From Siphlonurus alternatus (lineage: Eukaryota; Arthropoda; Insecta; Ephemeroptera; Siphlonuridae), in assembly GCA_949825025.1 (NCBI GenBank), contig OX463780.1, positions 31,724,979 through 31,788,978 on the forward strand: a stretch of 64,000 nt of DNA, written 5' to 3'. Shown one piece after another: positions 26,494 through 35,800 of this stretch. How positions within the stretch are numbered: position 1 is the stretch's first letter; every line of letters starts with the position of its first letter. The position numbers and the translations under genes were made by a program. A model generated the notes under the pieces. The model made no database searches, was not told where the DNA came from, and saw only the letters and a program-made list of their open reading frames with translations.

Positions 26494-26510
26494 CCGGCCA
26501 CCAGAGGCGC
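26494..26510 (+). promoter_or_regulatory. CTCF-like motif
   Basis: CCGGCCACCAGAGGCGC closely resembles the animal CTCF core (CCACYAGRGGGCGC), lacking one G in the central run. It lies between two divergently transcribed genes, about 3.9 kb from the fascin promoter and 3.1 kb from the Exo70 5' end. This is a motif match only. Confidence 0.3.
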
Positions 26511-27624
26511 GACGTACGCCTTTTAAAAAATAATTATTGGATGAATTTTGTTCGGCTTCTTCTGCAGAACGATAAATTATATTCCATTTTTGATGATATA
26601 ATGTTATTCATACATATAATCTTTAGGAAACCTGTTAATATAAATTCGTATCGGTAAGATTTTGATGACTTTATTAGTACGAAAAAATACATATAATATT
26701 TCCCTACTTCCTCACAAGCCATTTTGCTGATTTATTTTCGCCGCAGATGTACCGTACTGTACTGTACATTGTTCCATTGTTGGGGACGAGCGGCCTGCAC
26801 CTTGCTCGCTAGCGGTCAGGCAGGAGAGGCTGGCCACTTGGCCTGCAGACTTTCACAAGGGTTGGCGCCTTGCGGCTCGCGTGACGCAGATATAATACAG
26901 TATAATCGCGGGCCGTGCTTTTACCTTATCTATGGCCAGGAAAAATAAATACATAAAAATATTGCACCATCATTCAAAATGCAATTAATGCAGCATTTAT
27001 TAATGTGATATAAATATTATAAATATAACATACATTTAATATAAATTTATAAAAAAGTATATAAAAATATAAATATAAATGATACAAAATATAAAATAAT
27101 ATTAAAATATTAATATAATATAATATAATATTTAATATAATATTAAATTTTTTTTATAAAAATTGAAACATATTAATACAACATTATATATACATATATA
27201 TATATATATATAAAATGTATATATGATGTTGCAATATTTATGCATTTATTATGCATAATTTACTGCATTTTGATTGGTGCAATTTTTTCATTTTCTCCTA
27301 TGAAATATAAAGTGGTGTTCCCAAAAATATTTATACATTGCATTGAAGTCTGTTTTTAACTAGATTTCTATCTAAAACATATACTACATTCTTTTCTTCA
27401 CCTTTCTCAAAGAAAAGAAAGGTTTATGAATGAGGATAGCAAGGGTTGGGGGAGTAAAATACAAGTTATTTTCTTGAGTTCGTTTACCCTTCTGACCTGC
27501 GCGCGACAGTGAAAATTGTCGTAATTATATAACAATGAAAACTTATAAAAAATTAATCTATATTTTATTAGGAAAATTATGAATCATAATAAAGTATATT
27601 GATTTCACTTTTTCATTATTATTT
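26511..27624. other. Intergenic DNA, no gene recognised
   Basis: A GC-rich block at 26770-26890 has no convincing frame, and an AT-only stretch spans 26940-27240. GTAC/TACTGTAC motifs repeat at 26748-26770. Confidence 0.4.
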
Positions 27625-27775
27625 AATAAATTTAATTTCAGTCTCTCCAAGTATAGATGATCGTCATGAAACACTTGAAAAGTATTGCTTGAGAGGATAC
27701 AAAAAAAAAGGAAGGATTGTTATAATAAACAGATTCAGATTTCAAATTCATCGTTATATAATACAGGTCGAGAAT
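27625..27775 (+). repeat. Copy A of a diverged ~150-bp duplicated sequence
   Basis: The stretch around ACACTTGAAAAGTATTGCTT, GAGAGGATACAAAA and AACAGATTCAGATTT is similar in order and spacing to 28334-28480. Copy A keeps a short open frame (about 41 codons, after an acceptor-like ATTTCAG at 27637-27643). Copy B has stops. No protein family was recognised. Confidence 0.45.
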
Positions 27776-28333
27776 ATTTTAATTACTTTTTAAAATATTA
27801 AGTTTGGAGGGAGTTTTATCATTAAAACCACACAAAAAAATTGTATATATAATATATAAATATTTGAAAAATATATATCATAATAATTTTGATAAAAAAA
27901 AATGTGCCTTGAAAATTAACTTTTATTAAAAAAAAAATTGATCATTTTACGCGTACAGCAACGCATTCAGCACGTAACGCCTGCTCTTTTTTTCCCTTCT
28001 CCCCATCCTCCCCCGTCCTCTCCGGACCCAGGAAGGAAGTGAAGAAAAAAAAACTGCAGCTCGCGAATGCAAGCAGTAGCAGCGCGGGGCAATTGCATAT
28101 TCTACCTCATGATAGCAGCATTCGCACCCATGATGTGGTCCACGGACAGGAGCAAAATACATTGAATTTCAATGTGAAAAAGTTACTATAACAATAAAAA
28201 ATAGTTTCTTTTTTCTAAACGTCACATTTTTAATTTAATTTATAATTTGACATAATTAAAAATACATCTAAAAAATTAATCCACAGTTCTTTATTAGTTT
28301 GAGCATACATTAGCATTTTATTCATATTCCATA
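27776..28333. other. Intergenic DNA, no gene recognised
   Basis: AT-rich with a GC-richer block at 27960-28150. The block has C- and T-rich stretches and no recognised gene. Confidence 0.4.
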
Positions 28334-28480
28334 AATTTAATTTTTTTACTCCTTCCAGTAGATAATTGACATGATAAAACTGAAAAAGTATAGCTTGAAA
28401 GGATATAAAAAATATAAGATTTTATATGTCCGATTGGTGATTATAGTATTCAGATTTATCCTATATAAAGCCGATAATGT
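28334..28480 (+). repeat. Copy B of the diverged duplicated sequence
   Basis: Matches copy A (27625-27775) through AACTGAAAAAGTATAGCTT, GAAAGGATATAAAA and TATTCAGATTT blocks about 710 bp downstream, with substitutions and small indels. It is non-coding because the frame is interrupted. Confidence 0.45.
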
Positions 28481-28493
28481 ATTTTTTTAAATG

Positions 28494-28950
28494 AAGGCTT
28501 AACCTGAGAAATTTGGACGAAAAATTCGCTACAACAGATTTTCTTCAAATTAATTTGGTGGACTCACAACAATCGTCAAATTAGCTCTGAATTTTTTCAG
28601 AATTTTTTAACCGTTGGTTTAATTATAATGAATTTATTTAAATGAGAATTTTGTATCCTTCCAATGTTAAATTTGTTAATTAGCATTGCAAAAAAACTAT
28701 ACAACAGATTCTTTTACATTTTTTTTTTTTACTAAAACCTAATTTTTTAGACTATTTTTCTGAATTGTTTTCATATATTTTGAACCGTGGCGATGATCGT
28801 TTCCTATATGTGATGAGAAATGTGGCAACGTTCTCAAGGACTGATGTCACCACCCCCTCCTAAAAATTTATGCGTATTCCAATGAAAACAATGTTGCCAC
28901 TATAGCCACGCCTCTTGACCTTGACAGACAAATTCTCAGGTTATACCTTA
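28494..28950. mobile_element. Possible short DNA-transposon derivative
   Basis: Imperfect terminal inverted repeats: AAGGCTTAACCTGAGAAATT at the left and, read inwards from the right, AAGGTATAACCTGAGAATTT. They bound 457 bp of non-coding DNA just upstream of Exo70. Target-site duplications are unclear. Confidence 0.45.
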
Positions 28951-29158
28951 ATATATTAGGTTACTTTCTTTATCTATATATTATACAAAAAAGCAACAAA
29001 ACATTTTTTGATACCTATTAATTACTACAAAAATTAAATTTATTTAAAAAAAATAATTCATAATAATAACAGAGAATGCTGTATACAAAACACTCTGTTA
29101 CCATATTTCTATTTTCTATTCAATTTACAGTACAATACTTTGGAGTCGACCTCACAAT

Positions 29159-29210
29159 GCACTCGTCACGGCACGCATGGCACGTAAAGGACGCACTCGC
29201 AACGGCACGC
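29159..29210. repeat. Imperfect 34-bp-period tandem duplication
   Basis: GCACTCGTCACGGCACGC (29159-29176) is repeated as GCACTCGCAACGGCACGC (29193-29210), about 600 bp upstream of the Exo70 start codon in a GC-rich patch. Confidence 0.6.
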
Positions 29211-29481
29211 CTGCCCTCCTTGTTTCTTTCCTTGCCTTCAGCTTTTGCTCTCCAGTAAAATGTTGCATACTTTTAATTGCTGTAACTCTATATATAATGA
29301 ATATTTTAAATAATGAATCGGTAGAAGGCATAGGCAAACAACACGTTTAAGCCCTAAGTTCAACAAAAACGCTTAATTTTCTTTATTTTCATTGCTAATG
29401 CCGAATAAAAATCACCGAATCCCGTATCTTTTTTACTATAGGCAGGTAGCGACATCTCATTTAATTTCAGTTGCATTTTTT

Positions 29482-29499
29482 CATAGCGACAGACCTTAA
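29482..29499. repeat. 18-bp motif shared with 26473-26490
   Basis: CATAGCGACAGACCTTAA is the exact reverse complement of the sequence abutting the right end of the TTAA-bounded element. A related GGCAGGTAGCGAC occurs at about 29441-29453 and again at 8639-8651. It may be a remnant of a dispersed repeat or a promoter motif. Confidence 0.5.
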
Positions 29500-29559
29500 C
29501 CACCGGGTTTTTTAGATAGGGATAGGAGAAAGAGCTCTGTTGCTGGCACTTTTAATAGT

Positions 29560-29794
29560 TAATTGGTTGCTGGTTGGTTCAGTCCAGTTTCAGAAAACTG
29601 AATCCATGCAGGATCAGAGAGGTGGACCGCTCTGCGATGAGGGTGAGAGGGTCTAATTGGAATTCCTCTCGAAGAGGAAAAATATAGTTGATGTCAATCG
29701 ACAAGAGGCTTTAAATTTTACCGCTCGATCTGTTGACGTCATCAAAACAGCTGATTTTGACAGCGAGGGCGTAACTTCTTAACTTGTTGGCAAG
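29560..29794 (+). promoter_or_regulatory. Putative Exo70 promoter and 5' UTR
   Basis: GC-moderate, non-coding sequence directly upstream of the Exo70 start. A TCAGTC initiator-like hexamer at 29579-29584 would give a 5' UTR of about 214 nt. A consensus cAMP-response element TGACGTCA lies at 29734-29741, 53 bp before the ATG, so it would fall inside the UTR if that start is correct. No TATA box is evident, as is common for housekeeping genes. Confidence 0.45.
29734..29741. promoter_or_regulatory. Consensus CRE (TGACGTCA)
   Basis: A perfect 8-bp palindromic CREB/ATF site immediately upstream of the Exo70 coding start. A second one occurs at 48542-48549 in gene-free DNA. Confidence 0.4.
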
Positions 29795-29845
29795 ATGCAT
29801 GACCCAACAGAGCAAAAGTTCCAAATTCAACGTAAACTTGAGCAG
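29795..29845 (+). CDS. Exo70: Exo70 exon 1
   Basis: Residues 1-17, beginning MHDPTEQKF and ending KLEQ. It ends CAG|GTAAGC in phase 0. Confidence 0.92.
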
Positions 29846-32800
29846 GTAAGCTGTATAATTTATTAATTTTACCTTTTAAACATTTTAAGTAACATTTTTT
29901 TCTATATTTTAGGAGCTCAATAACTTAAACTTACTGAGAGAACGGGTTAATAAAAGCAGTCAGTTGAGGCAGGGGATGGTTGGTATTCTGTCATCTTTTG
30001 ATCATCGCCTTGCAAGATTAGAAGAAACAATATTACCAGTCTACAATGAATCTGGAAATCTACAACGTTGTCAAGAAAGTATCCTTTTATTGCTAGCTTG
30101 ATATGTACAGTTAGGCATACTGTACAGTATGGCATATGCATACATCACTATGTTTTGAAAATTATGCATATATTATATATACATGTATAGCTTTGCTCCT
30201 TTGTTCAACGCCTACAATAACGTTTTCCTTAGTGTTGTACAGATGTTGAGCGTACCTTGATTGCGCTGGACCATGTGATTGGCTTCTACAGTGTCAGTCA
30301 GGAGGTGGAGGCCGTGGTTAGAGCGGGACCTGGACCAGGGGCGGACGGGGACTCTCGACTGGAGCCGTTCCTGGCGGCCATGACTAAGCTGCAAGCCGCA
30401 CAGGAGTACTTTGAGAAGAACAACCCTCAGAGTGTGGAGCTCGAAAATGTGGTATGCTTTGTTTACATGGACAACTTTGCTCCATCATAATATGTAGCTT
30501 ACCGGTACAAAACCCCTGTATTTAAATTTTTAATTCTCTGGTTCGTGAGCACCAACCATTGTATACTGTACATTTCATCAAACTTCACGTGACGGTGACA
30601 ATAAAATCAATAATGTACTGTACCTAAAAGTGCTAAGTGACAATTTCATTTAGGGAGGAGAGGGGTAGAAAAAAATATTATTTGGCATAATTTCTAAACT
30701 TCGAAGTATGTGCAATACCTGGAGCTTATTTTGCTATAAAAGTTATTGGAAGTTGGTGTAGCAATTTAGGGATTTTATTTTACATTGTTTTTTGAAATAG
30801 CTTTTCATATTGTTTAGAAAAAATACTACCGTCAGTTTGGCACCAATTCTTGTGCTCAGCTATTGCCGTGGAAAATTTCCCTCAGGGTAGATGTCTTTAA
30901 GGGAAAACTTTTGAGACAATTGATGTCTTCTGTACTGTACTAGCTTTCATACAGTCTGCATACTGTACCGAATGGGGTTTAAAAAGTGTCTTCTATATAC
31001 GCATCAGGCTTATGCTGGGTGATATCATAAAATACGTTTGGCATCCTTAATTATATGTGTATGTTTTTATTTATTATTTTGTGCTGTATAATATAAGATT
31101 TTTATGTTTATGTAATATATAATATGTACACTGTAAGAGTGTTCAATAAAAACTTTAATAACAAAGTATGAGTGACGAAAGAAGCAGCAATGACTGACCT
31201 TCATTTCACAAATATACAATACAGTACACATCGTTGCCAATACAATGTAAACAACAAGGCACTTTTTAAACCCCCTTCGTTACAACAATTCCTACCACAG
31301 CTCAAATCCACATATACAATATTACCAGGATGCTAATCAGAACTCTCTCTGTGGCAGTCAACGCTGTTCAACACTGGTGGCGACGCCCTCAACAAAGAGT
31401 TCAAGGACCTGCTGCTGAAGTACAGCAAGCCGGTGCCCCCCATCGTCCTGCTGGATGTAGTAGGCTGTGTGGAAGGCAAGTTACTAGCTCAAATGGAACT
31501 TAATCGGGAGGAGATCGTTTTAATTTGACGTACTCATAATAAAAAAAGCCATGTGCAAACTAATATAGTAATTAATATATCACCAGCTTACTAGCTTTAT
31601 AACATTCCCTTTATGACAACCACAAATGTTCTACAACAAAGAGCTACTTTTCCTTTCGTTATGCCCAAATGTTAGCTAATAGAGTTTCTGCTTTTTTTCT
31701 GGAAAGATGTTCTCTGGATTCTATTACATAGTCATATTGATGAGCAAATTACCTGTGACAGCCTGTCTGGTGTGTCCACAGAGGGCTCCTTGGAGGAGGC
31801 TCCTCCGGCCTCGCTGTCTCAGTTTCCTGATGAGGCTTCCAGTGAGTTGGTGCGGATGGCAGACTGGCTCATCCTGCACGACCGTAACGACTACATGACC
31901 GTGTACGCCCGTATCCGAGCCACAGTGCTGCTCAAGTCCTTGCAGCAGCTCAAAGAGCAGCAGCGCTCAGCCAGTGGAGGCAGTCTGCAGGGGGGATCCA
32001 GCTCACCAGTGCCAGTGAGTACCAGGGAGGACTATCATGTAAAGAAGGAGAAGAAATAAAAAGGAATGCCAAGTTGTGATGGAGAGTTAAGATATGATTA
32101 TCGAGGAATTAAGTAAAAAGACTTCAAATTTAGAAATGACAATCACATAAAGTATATTATTTTGGTTTTGTTTATCAGTTCAATCTTTTTATTTAACTCG
32201 GATAATGTTGATAATATAATGCATGGTAGATTATGTTATGTTTAAATATACTTACAATTATGCATTTAATATATTTGTGCCTCCTAGGGTGTACTATTTT
32301 CTAGCACTTCTTTATTGAAAATAATTCTGCACTGCATGGCATTAATTTAGATGTTTGTTTCTTTCAGAGGCCTAAGTTCCAAAACAGAAATGAGACTCCT
32401 GGCAAAAGGGCTTCCAGACGACTGCAACACGCGTGAGTACAACATTTTGTAAAACAGTTCAGTCCATTCTTGAACTTTTACATCTGTTCAGGCGTGTTTC
32501 TTTCAAAAGTTACCCCCTCCCTCTCCTGAATGGTTTGTGGTGTAGGGAAAATAAATGGGCTGTGGGTGGGTACAATGCCTTTTTCACACCCACTTTTTTA
32601 TGCCGCACCCAGCATTCCTGGAATAAAAAAAAAAAAAAAAAAAAAAAAAGAATACTGTATGTAACATTAAAGTATGCTTGTATATTTAGCACTGCAGTAG
32701 TTTTAATATTTAAAGTATTTTAAATGGCTTGCTGACTGTTTATTTACCAAAGATATTTGTTGTGGCTTTCAGGTTTGAGAAGAAGGCCAACAAGATGCTG

Positions 32801-35800
32801 ATGAAGGCATCACAAACCCTCGAGCAGTCTACTGGACTGCAGCTTGGACCAAGAAGATCTGGTGTAAACTTGGGTGAATATCTGCCATTTCTTTACATTT
32901 TGTAGCTGGTTGTAACGCTCTGATCACTGTTAGTATTCAATGTAATTGTATTGCCAAACTTACTAGTAAGCTTATGTCTGGGATTGAGACAATTTTTTAT
33001 GTCTAGTTTAACATTAATTTTTCTAATGTCTAAAATCCCAGGTAAAGAAATTGAGTTTATTTTAAAGGTGGCGAGATTTAGACTATTAGTGTCAAACTGC
33101 TAAATTTCTATATTTTCAAATATTTTTTATCAATTTTTAGCTCTTTTTAATAATATATATTCTATACATGTCATCAAAGTCCTTCAAGTAACTGTACTCC
33201 ATATGTTCTCCACAGAGGTTCGCGAGGACGTCGTTGATGAGCAGGAGATGGAGAACTACCTGGTGTGTGTGATGGCGCTACAGCGGCTTCTTCAAAGCGA
33301 GCGTTCCTTGATGGCGGGCATCATTCCTCTGATGCACCAGCCGCGGGTGTTTGAGACGGTGCTGCGAGAGGCCATGGACCTGGTGGTGCAGGACGGAGAC
33401 AGCATCGCGGCCCGGGCCAAGCACTGCATCCATCGCAGGGACTTTGCGGCTGTGCTCGTCGTGTTCCCCATCCTCAAGCACCTGCTGAACATGAGACCAG
33501 ACTTCGAGAAAACCGTGGAGGGGTGTGACATCAGTGTCAGGACCAAGTTCGCCTCCATCCTCAACACCTTGCATGCCACGGTGAGCTACTGCCATGTCAT
33601 GGGTTGGTTCTTATATCAGCTGTTGGGAGTTAAAAGAAGATCTTTGAAACCCTCACATTTGTACATTTCTGGAACAACATTCTCAGTTCATTTAGAAATT
33701 TAAATCAGTCAATTTACTCTTGATTAAGCATTTTAAATTAAGTAAGAAAATAATAGCCACATTTTAAAATTATATTTCTCCACCCCACTCAAATATACAA
33801 ATATATATTTTTTTTTGTATGTCTCAATGAAAAGGAGATTAAAAAAAACAATGCTATTTGTACAACAAAATTAACAACATTGAATACAGTACCTAACAAT
33901 TTGAAATGTTTTTTGAATTTTTGGTTGAAGGTTCACAAACACCCTGGGATTCATCAAATGAAGGCAAAATAACTTTTTGGTATAAACAATAAATTATGTA
34001 CTGTATTGTACGATGGTACAACTGTATTAAAAAATCTACCCAACAGAGTAAAAAATTAGGTTTATTAATTAACGTATTTTATTTTTTTATCATTTTGAAG
34101 GTAAAGTGCTGTTACTAGTAAATGTTTTAGCACATTTTTTACTCTCCTAAAAGGCTAAAATTATCCAAGAATTACCTTTGTTGCTGCAGGGAGCCAAAGC
34201 GCTGGAGGAGTTCATTGAGAGCGTCCACGGTGACCCCAGCACACAGCTGCCGAGTGATGGGACGGTGCACGAGCTCACCAGCAATGTGCTCATGTTCCTC
34301 GAGCAGCTCACGGACTACACAGACACCCTAGGCGGCATCCTCTCTCAGGAGGCCGCATACAGCCATGCCCTAGCCGGAGCACCAGGCAGAGCGGACAAAA
34401 ACAGGACGCTCCTCGGCATCTATATCAGTGAGTGTTGTCGTAAGAGTATGACCTCACAATGTTTACTTTTGTCAATAAGGTCTAGCTTGTGCTTGAAATG
34501 CAGCATACAGTACAGTATATGGTTTTTAAGTTTTCCATACTGTATTTTTTTTTTTTTTTTTTTTTAATTTAAAGAAGATAGAAACACATACGGTAGAAAA
34601 AGATTTTTGTTGGGAAGGGAAAGTATAACTTTCTCCCTTCCCAACAAATCTTTTTCTATCGTATGTGTTTCTATCTTCTTTGAATAAATAAATATCGCTT
34701 ATTTCAATTTTTCAAATAATTAATTAACATATTGTACATATTTTTAATTGATAAAAATGGATATTACATATCTGCCTATTTTCCTTCCTTGCTCAATAGG
34801 AAATGTAAATGCAATCAAATTAGCTAACTTCTTTGACAAAATTACACTTTTTTCATTTTAAGTTCATGGCACCAACTAAATACATCACCTACGTCTCGGC
34901 TGCTTCACAGAGAAGGTGCTGGCCCAGCTGAACTTGACATTGGTGAGCAAGAGCGAGGCGTACGCTGATGCAGGACTGCGGGCGGTGTTCCGTCTCAACA
35001 ACAGTCAGCACGTGCTGAGCGCCCTGCAGAGATCGGGCCTGCTGGAGCTGGTGCGCCTCTCGGAGCCAGACTGTGAGAATGCCTACCAGGACATGATCAA
35101 GGACTATAAAAAAGCCTACGCTCTCAGGTACAGAGGGGTAGTAGGGTCACAGAAAATTTCAAGTAAATAAAACCCCTGTTTGAGATGTTACAAAATCTCT
35201 GTGATCTTTTATTTGAATTACAGAGTCCAGCAACTGGTAAAATGATTATCATCATAGAGATGGTTTAATGGTACTTCGTGCACTCCCTGAGCTCTTAAGA
35301 GTTTCTGTTTGCTACCTCTTTGATAAGTCACCCATTTCAGTTATTGAACTAAAATACGTATCAAAAAGAAAATATGCAATAACTAATATCACTATCCTAA
35401 TTTCCTTATTTATACATATTATTTTTCAATTTTATTTTCCTTTTTTTTTTATCTAATTTTTTATTTTTTAACTTGTATAAAATAGCATGATAAACATGAT
35501 AAACCCTTATCTTTATTTGACTTCCATTGTTAGATACCAGTTTCTTATAATTTTATAATAAAAAGAAAAATATATTAACGCCAATTCTATAGTTTTATTA
35601 TTTAATTAATATTTTTAAATTTTATACTGACCATAAAAAAGTTTAGTGTTGACAATTGAAATTTTCTTACACTAACTGTTAGTTGAGATACTTAAATGTC
35701 TATAATTATTTACTATAATTTACATGTTATTCAGGTGTATTCTACTTGATTCCCAGCCTCAGTGTTAAAGTTGTGTATTGGAGCGTATCTTGACTTTGAT

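Noticed and set aside
30119..30131. Recurrent TACTGTACAGTA palindromes near Exo70
   Set aside because: Short AT-rich palindromes recur on both sides of the gene. No spacing pattern or larger repeat unit was visible.
33278..33595. Minus-strand frames opposite Exo70 exon 8
   Set aside because: They are shadows of a GC-rich coding exon with clear homology on the plus strand.
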